Source: Terripilifer ovatus | GTDB lineage: Bacteria > Pseudomonadota > Alphaproteobacteria > Rhizobiales > Beijerinckiaceae | Assembly (NCBI GenBank): GCA_029222685.1 | Contig: JARHVB010000083.1 | Span: 174,801 to 238,800 of the forward strand | DNA length: 64,000 nucleotides | Reading direction: 5' to 3' | Shown: positions 7,842-16,626 of the stretch, in pieces | Position numbering within the stretch: the stretch's first letter is position 1 | How the letters are laid out: every line of letters starts with the position of its first letter | Made by a program: the position numbers and the translations under genes | Notes under the pieces: generated by a model | Told to the model about the DNA's origin: nothing | What the model saw: only the letters and a program-made list of their open reading frames with translations | Databases searched by the model: none

Positions 7842-8081
7842 TCATCCTAATCTCTCGTCCCGATCAAAACGTCCCAACCAGGATCTGACTCGGATGTGTT
7901 GCAGCTTCGAGAGCAGAAGATTCACTGGTTGCTCGGCTTTATGAATTGAGCCGATACGAACTCTGCCGTCGATCCAGCCTGACGAAGCTACGAGCTTTTC
8001 GGCTAATATCGCATCGATCATTGCCATAGGGTCCGGAGCCGCCGCCAATCCGGATGACGGTTGAGCAATTCGGTTAGACAT
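7842..8081 (-). CDS. Doubtful small hypothetical protein, 79 aa
   Basis: A 79-aa frame starting MSNRIAQPSSGLAAAPDP, the only plausible frame in the otherwise gene-free stretch 7755-8139. It has a short alpha-helical segment (MIDAILAEKLVASSG) but no recognisable motif and no clear ribosome site. It may not be expressed. Confidence 0.28.
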   Translation of the reverse strand: MSNRIAQPSSGLAAAPDPMAMIDAILAEKLVASSGWIDGRVRIGSIHKAEQPVNLLLSKLQHIRVRSWLGRFDRDERLG

Positions 8082-8139
8082 GGCCGAGCGCTTCGGGCAA
8101 AATATGCTCCGTCGGAACGGTTGGCGCCGGAACGCGCGC

Positions 8140-8433
8140 CTATTCGTCGTTGCTGGCGTTCAGTTTATCGACTGGAATTGATCCTCCTGGCGGAGCTGCC
8201 GGCGCTTCCTGCAATTGGCATGTGCCGCGCGTGTGGGTTTCGATTTCACGCAAGGCGTCGTCGAGGGTTGCGAACGGACCGTGCTTCATCGACTGCATGG
8301 TTTCTATCGCATGGCCGGCGGGCTCGATCGACAAGGTGCTGCCGGCCTGGACGATGCGTCCCATCGAGCGTCCGAGCAGATCGACCATCGCCCATGAGGC
8401 GCCGTCCGCTGCCGGCTTTACCGTAATGTCCAT
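8140..8433 (-). CDS. Small conserved protein downstream of feoB
   Basis: A 97-aa protein starting MDITVKPAADGASWAMVDLLGR. It has a beta-strand/turn pattern (GRSMGRIVQAGSTLSIEP) and a helix (FATLDDALREIETH), and no cysteine cluster of the FeoC kind (only one Cys). It begins 16 bp after feoB on the same strand, so it is probably the third gene of the feo operon. A longer start at 8469 would overlap feoB and is less likely. Function unknown; a small cytoplasmic accessory is an inference from position only. Confidence 0.6.
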   Translation of the reverse strand: MDITVKPAADGASWAMVDLLGRSMGRIVQAGSTLSIEPAGHAIETMQSMKHGPFATLDDALREIETHTRGTCQLQEAPAAPPGGSIPVDKLNASNDE

Positions 8434-8449
8434 GATGCTGCTCCGTGGC

Positions 8450-10312
8450 CTAGAACATACGCGCGACATTATAGGTCAGCAGGCTGGCCAGATAGGCAAG
8501 TGCGAACATGTAGACGAACGTCACCACCATCCATTTCGTGCTGCCGGTCTCGCGGCGGATGACGGCAAGCGTGGAGGCGCATTGCGGCGCGAAGATGTAC
8601 CAGGCAAGCAGGGACAGCGCCGTGGGCAGGCTCCATTGCGTCGCCAGCACCTGGCCGATCTGGTCGGCCGCTTCCTTGCCGCCCTCGATGGCGTAGACGG
8701 TGCCGAGGGCGGCGACGGCGACTTCGCGCGCCGCCATGCCGGGGATCAGCGCCACGGCGATCTGCCAGTTGAAGCCGAGCGGCGCCAGCAGCGGCTCGAG
8801 CGCGTGGCCGATCATGGCGGCGAGGCTGTAGTTGATCGCCGGGCCCTCGGCGCCGGCGGGCGGCTGCGGGAACGAGGCCAGGAACCAGATCAGCACCATC
8901 ATCGACAGGATGGTGGTGCCGGCGCGGTAGAGAAACATCTTGGCGCGGGTGTAGACGCCGAGCGCAATGCTCTTCAGCCGCGGCAGTTTGTAGTCGGGCA
9001 GCTCCAGCATGAAGGGGGCCGGCGCATAATCGCGCCACATGAAGAACTTGATGAGGAAGGAGACGCCGAGCGCGCTGGCGATGCCGACGGCATAGAGGCC
9101 GAACATCACCAGCCCCTGCAGGTTGACCCAGCCCCAGATCTGCGTGGCGGGGATGAAGGCCGAGATGATCAGCGTGTAGACGGGAATGCGGGCCGAGCAG
9201 GTCATCAGCGGCGCCACCAGGATGGTGGTCAGCCGGTCGCGCCGGTTGTCGATGACGCGCGTCGCCATGATGCCGGGGATGGCGCAGGCGAAACTCGACA
9301 GCAGCGGAATGAAGGCGCGGCCGTGCAGGCCGGCGCCGCCCATGATGCGGTCCATCAGGAAGGCGGCGCGCGCCATATAGCCGAAATCTTCCAAGAGCAG
9401 GATGAACAGGAAGATGATGATGATCTGCGGCAGGAAGACGAGCACGCTGCCGACGCCGGAGATGACGCCGTTCTGCAGGAAACTCTGCAGCAGGCCAGGG
9501 GGTAGAACATCGTTCACCAACTGGCCCAGCGCGGCGAAGGCGTCCGACAGCAGTTGCATCAACGGCTGCGCCCAGGAGAATACCGCCTGGAACATGACGA
9601 ACAGAATGAGCGCCAGGATCAGCAGGCCGGCGACCGGATGCAGCACCACGGCATCGACCCGCGTCGTCAGACTATCGGGCTTTTCCGGCAGTCTGATCGT
9701 GGCGGCGATGATGCGGTCGGCTTCGCGCTGCAGGCCTTTCAGCTCGGCGATGCTGAGCGTCTTCCAGGTGTTGTCTTGTGCCGGCTGCGGCGTGCGTGCG
9801 GCGAATTCATCGGTGCGGCGCAACAGTTCCTCGGTGCCGGCCTTGCGCACGGCGACCGAGGTAACGACAGGCACGCCGAGCTCGGCCGACAGCTTGTCGA
9901 TGTCGACGCTGACGCCGCGGCGCTGCGCGATGTCGAACATGTTGAGCACCACCATCATCGGCCGGCCGGTGCGCTTCAATTCGAGCACGAGGCGGAAGGC
10001 GAGGCGCAGATTGGTGGCATCGACGACGCAGAGCATGAGGTCGGGCAGGGCTTCGCCGGGAAACCTGCCGAGCACGACGTCGCGGGTGATTTCCTCGTCG
10101 GGGCTGCGGCCGCGCAGCGAATAGGTGCCGGGCAGGTCGACGAGCGAGACGTTGCGGCCGGCTGGCGTGACGAAGACGCCGGCCTTGCGCTCGACCGTGA
10201 CGCCCGGATAGTTGGCGACCTTCTGGCGACTGCCGGTGAGAGCATTGAACAGCGAGGTCTTGCCGCTGTTTGGCGCGCCGACGAGGGCGAGGTGAAACGA
10301 TCCGGTGCTCAT
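8450..10312 (-). CDS. feoB: Ferrous iron transporter FeoB
   Basis: Inner-membrane Fe(II) importer of 620 aa. The N-terminal GTPase has G1 GAPNSGKTSLFN (12-23), G2/G3 with VDLPGTYSL around 58-66 and the G4-like NMFD near 124. A spacer domain follows, then a membrane domain with the two Gate motifs; the conserved cysteine is in LMTCSARIPVY. It is about 150 residues shorter than E. coli FeoB, as is usual in rhizobial relatives, with little C-terminal extension. It lies 10 bp after feoA. A possible Irr box is 260 bp upstream of the operon. Confidence 0.95.
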   Translation of the reverse strand: MSTGSFHLALVGAPNSGKTSLFNALTGSRQKVANYPGVTVERKAGVFVTPAGRNVSLVDLPGTYSLRGRSPDEEITRDVVLGRFPGEALPDLMLCVVDATNLRLAFRLVLELKRTGRPMMVVLNMFDIAQRRGVSVDIDKLSAELGVPVVTSVAVRKAGTEELLRRTDEFAARTPQPAQDNTWKTLSIAELKGLQREADRIIAATIRLPEKPDSLTTRVDAVVLHPVAGLLILALILFVMFQAVFSWAQPLMQLLSDAFAALGQLVNDVLPPGLLQSFLQNGVISGVGSVLVFLPQIIIIFLFILLLEDFGYMARAAFLMDRIMGGAGLHGRAFIPLLSSFACAIPGIMATRVIDNRRDRLTTILVAPLMTCSARIPVYTLIISAFIPATQIWGWVNLQGLVMFGLYAVGIASALGVSFLIKFFMWRDYAPAPFMLELPDYKLPRLKSIALGVYTRAKMFLYRAGTTILSMMVLIWFLASFPQPPAGAEGPAINYSLAAMIGHALEPLLAPLGFNWQIAVALIPGMAAREVAVAALGTVYAIEGGKEAADQIGQVLATQWSLPTALSLLAWYIFAPQCASTLAVIRRETGSTKWMVVTFVYMFALAYLASLLTYNVARMF

Positions 10313-10322
10313 GCTGGGTCAA

Positions 10323-10637
10323 TCATATGACGGCGACGGCCTCCGCCGTGACGGGCACTACGACGACCGCCTGGGCCTCCCGCCGGCGCAGCGCGATGGT
10401 GATGCCGCTCACGCGCACGGCAATGGGATCACGGCCGATGGCGCCTTCGTGCAGGATCTCGACCCGCGCGCCTTCGACGAAACCCATTTCGATCAACTGG
10501 CTTTCGAGCTCGCTCGACGAGAGCGACGAACGGCCTTCGACAACATCGATGCCCCTAATGATGCCGACGAACCCGCGCCGGGCATTTCCGAGCAGGAGCC
10601 TGGAGCGATTGGACGAAGGATCGGAAACGTCGGTCAT
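10323..10637 (-). CDS. feoA: Ferrous iron transport accessory protein FeoA
   Basis: A 104-aa SH3-like protein that works with FeoB. The FeoA core is visible: GFVGIIRGIDV, ESQLIEMGFVEGARVEILHEGAIGRDPIAVRV and the terminal ALRRREAQAVVV. I use the ATG at 10637 because the upstream ATG at 10691 adds a low-complexity leader (GESREIGESRK) absent from the family. It is first in the feoA-feoB operon. Confidence 0.9.
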   Translation of the reverse strand: MTDVSDPSSNRSRLLLGNARRGFVGIIRGIDVVEGRSSLSSSELESQLIEMGFVEGARVEILHEGAIGRDPIAVRVSGITIALRRREAQAVVVVPVTAEAVAVI

Positions 10638-10899
10638 GGTCTTTCGGCTTTCGCCAATCTCGCGGCTTTCGCCAACTGCAGCCTGCGCCAACTTGCAGGC
10701 GGCGCATGCGTATCAGGCGTCTCAGGCTGTTGGGAAGTATTTGTTTCGCCAATTTGCATCAATTTACTGCCGAGCCTGCAGGCCCGTTCTCGTACATCTT
10801 CCCCGCAAGCCTTTAGCCGGGCCGGCGGGCATGCACGTATCTATCTCAAACCAAAGCCGGATTGGCTGGCAAAAAGCGGATTCCGGGCCAGCGAAGTAG

Positions 10900-10916
10900 T
10901 TTGGAACTATTCTATT
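10900..10916. promoter_or_regulatory. Irr-type iron control element (ICE box)
   Basis: TTTGGAACTATTCTATT matches 15 of 17 positions of the rhizobial Irr consensus TTTRGAAYNRTTCYAAA. It sits in the 431-bp non-coding gap between feoA and the rightward gene at 11069, 263 bp from feoA and 153 bp from the other gene. Iron control of feoAB is the natural reading, but distance leaves the target open. The rest of the gap shows nothing I can name. Confidence 0.5.
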
Positions 10917-11068
10917 TATAGGCTCACGTTGTCGTCATTCGCAGAACGACGCAGGGCGATCGTGGAAACAACAGTCCTTGGCAAACCGGAAGCGAGACCT
11001 GTAGGTTCGGCAGGCTTTCCAAGCTGATTCCTTAAGCCGTTTTCTACGTTTATTGTTTGGAGCCCGAT

Positions 11069-11524
11069 ATGACATTGCCAGCCTCGTTCCGCACAGGTCT
11101 CATCGTTATGATGACCATGGCCGGCATTGGCCTCGCCTCCGCGGTACTTCCTTCGGCCGCGCTCGCCGACAGCGGCACGATCCGCATCTCGGTGTTGAAG
11201 GCCGGCTGGTTTGTCGGCGCATCGGGCGGCAGCGGCACGCTCACCTTCAAGGGGCGGCGCTATCCGCTGTCGGTCGGCGGCTTGAGCGCCGGTCTCGTGT
11301 TCGGCGCGTCGCAGACCTCGCTGGTCGGACGTGTCAGCAACATCCGCCGGCCTTCGGATGTCCAGGGCGTCTACGGCGCGGCGGGTGCTGGCGCGGCCGT
11401 GGGTGTCGGCGCGGGCGTCATCGTGCTGCAAAACAACAAGGGTGCGGTCCTGCAGCTACAGGGCCGACAGGTCGGGCTGATCGCCAATCTCGATCTCAGC
11501 GGGCTGCAGATCTCGCTCCAGTAA
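11069..11524 (+). CDS. Secreted envelope protein, DUF1134/EipA-like in outline
   Basis: A 151-aa exported protein with a Sec signal (about residues 1-34, ending SAALADS). The mature domain is a glycine-rich beta structure: ISVLKAGWFVGASGGSGTL, YPLSVGGLSAGLVFGAS, a YGAAGAGAAVGVGAGVIVLQN segment and QVGLIANLDLSGLQISL. The layout recalls EipA/DUF1134 envelope proteins, but I see this only as a pattern and cannot confirm it. ATG 11069 is supported by GGAG at 11059-11062; an in-frame TTG at 11057 lies inside that site. Confidence 0.7.
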   Translation: MTLPASFRTGLIVMMTMAGIGLASAVLPSAALADSGTIRISVLKAGWFVGASGGSGTLTFKGRRYPLSVGGLSAGLVFGASQTSLVGRVSNIRRPSDVQGVYGAAGAGAAVGVGAGVIVLQNNKGAVLQLQGRQVGLIANLDLSGLQISLQ

Positions 11525-11700
11525 CGGCGGGACAACGCCGCCTGGAACCGGGCAGAAGATATCCAAACTCCACGAGGACGTGATGACGTACCGGTCGTGG
11601 CACGACGATGCGTAAAAATAGCGTCTCGACTCAGATGGTTAATCATGCAAGCCTTCGGGCGAGCCGAAGCTATTTTGCTCGGCGGGCCAGGGGGTTAACA

Positions 11701-12108
11701 ATGAAAATGTCCGTCGCGATCGCGACTTTTTGTGCAGCGGCAATTGCAGGCCCTGCGCTCACGACCGGTGCTTCGGCTCTGCCGCTTTCACGCGGCATGC
11801 AACAGATCACGATCGATCCCATGATCGATCAGGTCCAGTTCAAAGGTAAAGGCGGCGGCTTCAAGGGCGGCGGTGGTGGCTTCAAGGGCGGCGGCTTCGG
11901 TGGCGGCGGACGCCGTTATTACGGCGGCGGTGGTGGGTTCAACCGTGGCGCCGGTGTTGCCGTGGGCCTGGGCGTTCTCGGCCTGGCTGCTGCGGCAGCC
12001 GCCGCCAACAGCGCGCCGGTTTATCGCGATTGCTGGGTCGAGCGCCGGCCGATCACCGATCGCTGGGGCAATTACATCGGCACCCGTCCGATCCGCGTTT
12101 GCAACTGA
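11701..12108 (+). CDS. Secreted glycine-rich protein
   Basis: A 135-aa protein with a signal peptide (MKMSVAIATFCAAAIAGPAL, then TTGASA). A Gly-rich block with GGGFKGGG repeats spans about 48-80, a hydrophobic Ala-rich segment ([17 protein letters not shown]) about 85-103, and a C-terminal cysteine pair in RDCWVERRPITDRWGNYIG and IRVCN. This C-terminal motif is common in small secreted Hyphomicrobiales proteins of unknown function. The start at 11701 gives the signal peptide; upstream in-frame starts do not. A strong terminator follows. Confidence 0.75.
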   Translation: MKMSVAIATFCAAAIAGPALTTGASALPLSRGMQQITIDPMIDQVQFKGKGGGFKGGGGGFKGGGFGGGGRRYYGGGGGFNRGAGVAVGLGVLGLAAAAAAANSAPVYRDCWVERRPITDRWGNYIGTRPIRVCN

Positions 12109-12134
12109 TTGCATCTATCCATTGCAGACCAGAG

Positions 12135-12160
12135 CGGACCGCCAATGGTGGTCCGTTTTT
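12135..12160 (+). terminator. Rho-independent terminator after the glycine-rich protein
   Basis: Nine-base-pair stem CGGACCGCC / GGTGGTCCG (one G-T pair) with an AAT loop, followed by TTTTT. It lies 27 bp after the stop of the upstream gene and reaches the end of the convergent rsuA gene. Confidence 0.8.
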
Positions 12161-12920
12161 ATTGTCCGCTGCCCGCCATCACAACGCTCCGCTGCTTTTC
12201 ATCGAGGATGACGAAGGCGCCCGGTTCCAGATCGTCTGGCAGCGTCAGCCCGCCGACAGACACCCGATGCAGCGCCGTGACATGGTTGCCGACGGCGGCG
12301 AACATGCGTCTAACTTGATGGTAGCGGCCTTCCGTGATGGTGACGGCCGCCTCACGCGGCGACATCACTTCGAGCGTCGCCGGCAGCAGCGGCCTGGTTT
12401 CGCTCTCGAGCATCAGGGTGCCGGACCTGAAAATGTCTGCCTCGTGGCCCGCGAGCGGTCGGTCGAGCGTCGCCAGATAGCGTTTGGGAATGTGCCGGCG
12501 CGGCGAGATGACCTGATGCAGAAACGTGCCGTCGTCCGTCAGCAGAAGCAGGCCGGACGTGTCCTTGTCGAGACGGCCGACGGCGGAGATCGCCGGGTCG
12601 CGGCGCTGCCAGCGCTCGGGCAGAAGGCGATAGACCAACGGCCCGGCATCCTTGTGCGAACAGGTGACGCCGACCGGCTTGTTGAGCATCACGACCATGC
12701 CGGGCAGGGGATCGACAGGTTCATCGTCGATCGTCAGGCGCTTAGCCAATTCCGGCGTCACCGGCACGCGCTGCTCGGCGTCGCGCAAGGCTTCGCCATC
12801 GAGCTTGATGCGGCCCTGACGCGCCAGGATATGCACGCTGCGGCGTACGCCATAACCGAGATTGGCCAGCAGACGGTCGAGACGTACAGAAACAGATTTG
12901 CCGGCTGCGGGTTTGCTCAT
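12159..12920 (-). CDS. rsuA: 16S rRNA pseudouridine synthase, RsuA family
   Basis: A 253-aa enzyme that isomerises a uridine in 16S rRNA (U516 in E. coli). An N-terminal S4 RNA-binding domain (SVRLDRLLANLGYGVRRSV, GRIKLDGEA) precedes the catalytic domain. The catalytic aspartate is in AVGRLDKDTSGLLLLTDDG and the C-terminal signature in EGRYHQVRRMFAAVGNHV. Its start overlaps the stop of the rsmC-like gene by 4 bp, pairing two rRNA-modifying enzymes in one transcript. RluB/RluE-type specificity cannot be excluded from sequence alone. Confidence 0.9.
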   Translation of the reverse strand: MSKPAAGKSVSVRLDRLLANLGYGVRRSVHILARQGRIKLDGEALRDAEQRVPVTPELAKRLTIDDEPVDPLPGMVVMLNKPVGVTCSHKDAGPLVYRLLPERWQRRDPAISAVGRLDKDTSGLLLLTDDGTFLHQVISPRRHIPKRYLATLDRPLAGHEADIFRSGTLMLESETRPLLPATLEVMSPREAAVTITEGRYHQVRRMFAAVGNHVTALHRVSVGGLTLPDDLEPGAFVILDEKQRSVVMAGSGQ

Positions 12921-13831
12921 TTCTGCGCCTGGTAGATTTTATAGCCGTCGGCTTCGGCGATCATGCTGCCATGCTTGAACAGCGGTTTCAGGATCACCTC
13001 ATAGGGCAGGTGGCGGTTGGCGGTGAGCCAGCATATGCCGCCCTTGCGCAGGATCGCCGCCGCGCGCTGAACGAAGGTCTGGCCCAGCGCCTGGTTTTCC
13101 AAGCCACCCTCGTGGAACGGCGGGTTCATGACGACGAAATCGAGGTTCGATACATCCTTCACCGTGCGCGCGTCGGCCCATAAAAACAGGGCGCGATCGT
13201 CTTCGATATTGCGTTTCGCCATGTCGATGGCGCGGCGGTCGATGTCGATCATGGTGAGATGGGTTACCTTCGGAAACGCGAGAACTTGTCTCGCGAGCAC
13301 ACCGATACCGCAGCCGAGATCGGCGCCCCTGCCGCTCAGTTCCGGCAGATGGTCCAGCAAAAGCGCGCTGCCGGGATCGATCCTGTTCCAACTGAAGACA
13401 CCCGGCTGCGACCACAGGCCGAGGTCGTCCAGCCATTGCGGCTTGCCATCTTCGATCGCCGCGGCGATGGCCTTTTCGTCACCGGGGCCGGAGGTGATGC
13501 AGATGCGATGATGCCGCTTGGCCGTCTCGACCGCCTCGCAGCCGAGCTTTTCCAGATCGCCAATGATGCGCGCGCCGCCCTTGTCCCTGGGTGCCAGCGC
13601 GATGAGCCTGGCGCCGGGCCGCAAGGCGCGCAAGGCCAGGGCCAGCGTATAGCGCCGTTCCACGGTGCCGGGCGGCGCCAGGATGGCGAGCCCGTTCAAC
13701 GAGCCCGCCGCGGCCTCCTCCAGGCTCCGAGCGCCGGGAAACAGGGGCGAGAACTGCACGACCGCGCCATAGGCTCCCACGATCTCCTGCGCAGGCGCGC
13801 CATAAACGTTCTCGAATTCGACCTCGGCCAT
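12917..13831 (-). CDS. 16S rRNA guanine-N2 methyltransferase, RsmC-like
   Basis: A 304-aa class I SAM methyltransferase with the two-domain RsmC/RlmG layout. The N-terminal half is a degenerate Rossmann domain (LAILAPPGTVERRYTLALALRAL). The C-terminal half is catalytic, with GADLGCGIGVLARQ (motif I) and the amino-methylation motif NPPFHEGG (IV). RsmC methylates G1207 of 16S rRNA. The ATG at 13831 is preferred because GGAG sits five bases upstream of the downstream AGGA/ATG context. It is coupled to rsuA. Confidence 0.85.
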   Translation of the reverse strand: MAEVEFENVYGAPAQEIVGAYGAVVQFSPLFPGARSLEEAAAGSLNGLAILAPPGTVERRYTLALALRALRPGARLIALAPRDKGGARIIGDLEKLGCEAVETAKRHHRICITSGPGDEKAIAAAIEDGKPQWLDDLGLWSQPGVFSWNRIDPGSALLLDHLPELSGRGADLGCGIGVLARQVLAFPKVTHLTMIDIDRRAIDMAKRNIEDDRALFLWADARTVKDVSNLDFVVMNPPFHEGGLENQALGQTFVQRAAAILRKGGICWLTANRHLPYEVILKPLFKHGSMIAEADGYKIYQAQK

Positions 13832-13908
13832 TCCTGCTCCGTTGACTCGCGCCATGCGATTCCGGCCCTGATATCGCCTGCGCGAGCCGTCGAAGCAAAT
13901 GCCGGAGG

Positions 13909-15237
13909 CTATTTGCCCACCGGCAGGAGCGTCTGTTCGGGCTTCAGGAACGGCTTCAGCGAAGCATAGGGGAGGACCACGGGATTGATCGGATCGGAGA
14001 CCTCGCAGACCTCCGCGTAATGCGGAAAATCGGCGACGCGGACGGCAAGGCCCCTGGCGGTCGGATAGGCGTGGATGGTGATCGGCTTTTCCTTGAGCTG
14101 GGATTCGAGCAACTTGCTGCAGTCGCCATCGTCGTCTTCTTTCTTGGCCTCCGCCTTCTTTGGATCAGCCTTTTCCTGCGCCTTGGCGGCTTTGCGGTCA
14201 GCGGCAATCCCCGCGCGCATGGCGGCCTTCCAGAAGGCATCGAATTTGGCCCGCTTGCTGGCGGTGCCAAGATCGAGCGCGCGGCCGAGGCCTTTTGGGC
14301 CAAGGTCGTCGAACTCACCAGCACCGCCAGCGCCGCCGGTGACGAGCGCGCCGTCGCTGAGGTCGAACGTGTAATTGCCGAGGCTGATGTTGGGGTGAGC
14401 GCCGCCGCAGAAGGTCATATGGGATTCCTCCAGCGTCAGCAGCCTGTCGGTGGCGTAGGTCGCCTTCAGGACCGCCGCGTTGTCCTCGTCGTCGCCCTTC
14501 TTGTCGATCGCGCTGACCGGCTCGTCTGAAGTCCGGGCGCGGAAGCCGCGCAGGCCTTGCGCGCAATCGCGGTCCTGGATGCGCAGATAGCGCTGCAGGC
14601 GTTCAAGGCCGGCGTTGACCGCGGCGATGCGGACGCCTTCCGGTGCTTTCACCAGACGCGGGACTTCGCCACCGAACGAGGGATCGCGCATGGTCTTGAG
14701 CGTCAACGGGCCGATCGTCATTTCCTTGCCGCCAGAGACGAGAGCCGGCGCTGCGCTCAGCCAGTGAGCGGCGTAGACACCGGGGTTATCCAGTGTCATC
14801 GTGACGCTGTTGGCGCCTTCGTCGCCTTTCGACAAGCGCTTCAGCGCGATGGGCTGGTCCGTCTTGCCGCTGGGATCCTTCCAGGTGCCGTTCAGGGTGT
14901 CCTTGTCGAAGGAGAGCGACCACGTGCCGGTGGCAAGCTTCGGCTTCGTCTTGAGGTCGTCCTCACTGATGTCCGGCGTCAGCGTCTCCTGAAGTTTGGA
15001 CAGATCGCCGTTCTCCGGGATGATCAGGCCGAGGTCGTTCGCCTTGCCGGCATAGAAATAGCGCGCGCTGAGCGGCGTCAACGCCACGACGACACGCGCC
15101 TTGCCAATGGTGCCCCCGTAGACGCCCTGCCACGCCGGCGGCGCGGGCTGAGCAAAAACGGGCGATGCTGCGAGGCAGCCGGCGAGCAGCGCGAGAGGAA
15201 AGGTGTGGCGGCTTTTGATTGGAGATGTCTTGATCAT
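13909..15237 (-). CDS. Secreted protein with DUF3298-like C-terminal domain
   Basis: A 442-aa exported protein with a Sec signal (hydrophobic LALLAGCLAAS, cleavage after VFA). A lipocalin-like N-terminal region (WQGVYGGTIGKARVVVAL) leads to a central domain. The segment FCGGAHPNISLGNYTFDLSDG strongly recalls the HPN...FDL core of DUF3298/RsiV-type periplasmic domains. A Lys/Ala/Glu-rich charged linker (about 355-380) precedes the C-terminal PTARGLAVRVADFPHYAEVC. Likely periplasmic and possibly carbohydrate-binding; function unknown. Confidence 0.75.
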   Translation of the reverse strand: MIKTSPIKSRHTFPLALLAGCLAASPVFAQPAPPAWQGVYGGTIGKARVVVALTPLSARYFYAGKANDLGLIIPENGDLSKLQETLTPDISEDDLKTKPKLATGTWSLSFDKDTLNGTWKDPSGKTDQPIALKRLSKGDEGANSVTMTLDNPGVYAAHWLSAAPALVSGGKEMTIGPLTLKTMRDPSFGGEVPRLVKAPEGVRIAAVNAGLERLQRYLRIQDRDCAQGLRGFRARTSDEPVSAIDKKGDDEDNAAVLKATYATDRLLTLEESHMTFCGGAHPNISLGNYTFDLSDGALVTGGAGGAGEFDDLGPKGLGRALDLGTASKRAKFDAFWKAAMRAGIAADRKAAKAQEKADPKKAEAKKEDDDGDCSKLLESQLKEKPITIHAYPTARGLAVRVADFPHYAEVCEVSDPINPVVLPYASLKPFLKPEQTLLPVGK

Positions 15238-15415
15238 GGACGATTTCCCGAGGCATTCGAAAACAAGCTGCCTGCATCCACATTAGCGCGGGTGCTGATT
15301 TCATCCTAGACGCGGTAAAGCTCCCACGCTGTGCGCGAGGACACGTCCGCCCTCATCCGGCCCCTGCTGCGCAAGGGCCGCGCCGCATCCATCTCCCGTT
15401 TCCCTGGAGTTTTAC

Positions 15416-16612
15416 GTGACTGCACTCACGACTGCCGACGCTGTTGCCGACGAGCGAAGCGTGTCGCCCTGGCTGACTTTCCTGCTCGCGACGGCCTGCG
15501 GGCTGATCGTCGCCAACATCTATTATGCGCAGCCGCTGGCGGGGCCAATCAGCGCCTCGCTCGGCCTGTCGCCCAAGGCGACCGGGCTCATCGTCACCCT
15601 GACGCAGATCGGCTTCACGGCCGGGCTGCTGCTGATCGTGCCGCTCGGCGATTTGGTCGAGAACCGCCGCCTTGTGCTGGTGGCGATCGGGGTCGCGGCC
15701 CTCGGGCTGCTCGGTGCGGCATTGTCGTCGCAGGCCCTGCCGTTCCTGGCCGCGGCGCTCTTCATCGGTCTCGGCTCCGTCGCCGTGCAGGTTCTGGTTC
15801 CCTATGCGGCGCATATGGCGCCCGTGGCCGTGCGGGGCAGGGTCGTCGGCAATGTCATGAGCGGGGTGATGCTCGGCATCATGCTGGCGCGGCCGGCAGC
15901 CAGTTTCATCACCCAGGTTTCGTCCTGGCACACGGTGTTCTTTTTGTCCGCCGGCGCCATGATCGTCGTCGGGCTGGTGCTCAGCCGGGCCCTGCCGCAA
16001 CGCGTCCCGAAATCGACGATCAGCTACGGCGCCCTGCTTGTCTCCATGGCCCGGCTCGCCGCGACCACGCCGATCCTGCAGCGCCGCGCGCTTTATCATG
16101 CGTGCCTGTTCGCCGCCTTCAGCCTGTTCTGGACGACCACGCCCTTGCTGCTCGCGGGACCTGCCTTCCATCTGAGCCAGGGCGGCATCGCCCTGTTCGC
16201 CCTGGCGGGCGTCGCCGGCGCCATTGCCACGCCGATTGCCGGCCGTGCGGCCGACCGCGGCTGGAGCCGCCCGGCGACCGTCTTCGCCATGGTCTGCGTC
16301 GCCGTTTCCTTCCTGATCACGCACATCGCGCCGGAAGGTTCGCCGCTGGCGCTTGCCCTTCTGGTGGCGGCGGCCGTCCTGCTCGATTTCGGCATGTCGG
16401 CGAATATGGCCGTGGGGCAGCGCGCCATTTTCACGCTCAGCGCCGACCTCCGCGGCAGGCTCAACGGGCTTTATATGGCGACATTCTTTGTCGGTGGCGC
16501 CGTAGGTTCAGCCGCTGGCGGCTGGGCCTATGCCAACGGCGGCTGGTCGCTGACCTCATGGATCGGCATAGCATTTCCGGCTGCCGCGCTGGTCTATTTC
16601 CTCACGGAATAG
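15416..16612 (+). CDS. MFS efflux transporter, YnfM/arabinose-efflux type
   Basis: A 398-aa major facilitator with twelve predicted helices. The N-terminal ANIYYAQPLAGPI motif is typical of this bacterial subgroup, and the loop 2-3 signature appears as GDLVENRRLVLV. It most resembles proton-driven exporters of small molecules; the substrate is not visible. The GTG at 15416 is supported by GGAG at about 15406-15409. It converges on the Tlde1-like gene with a 14-bp gap, where a GC-rich hairpin (16618-16640) may serve both. Confidence 0.88.
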   Translation: MTALTTADAVADERSVSPWLTFLLATACGLIVANIYYAQPLAGPISASLGLSPKATGLIVTLTQIGFTAGLLLIVPLGDLVENRRLVLVAIGVAALGLLGAALSSQALPFLAAALFIGLGSVAVQVLVPYAAHMAPVAVRGRVVGNVMSGVMLGIMLARPAASFITQVSSWHTVFFLSAGAMIVVGLVLSRALPQRVPKSTISYGALLVSMARLAATTPILQRRALYHACLFAAFSLFWTTTPLLLAGPAFHLSQGGIALFALAGVAGAIATPIAGRAADRGWSRPATVFAMVCVAVSFLITHIAPEGSPLALALLVAAAVLLDFGMSANMAVGQRAIFTLSADLRGRLNGLYMATFFVGGAVGSAAGGWAYANGGWSLTSWIGIAFPAAALVYFLTE

Positions 16613-16626
16613 CTGCCGCAGCGGCT

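Noticed and set aside
10903-10937. EcfG promoter upstream of the secreted protein at 11069
   Set aside because: GGAAC and CGTT are present but 19 bases apart, outside the 16-17 range.
11526-11542. Terminator hairpin GGCGG/CCGCC after the 11.07-kb gene
   Set aside because: Five-base stem with no T-run; common by chance at this GC content.
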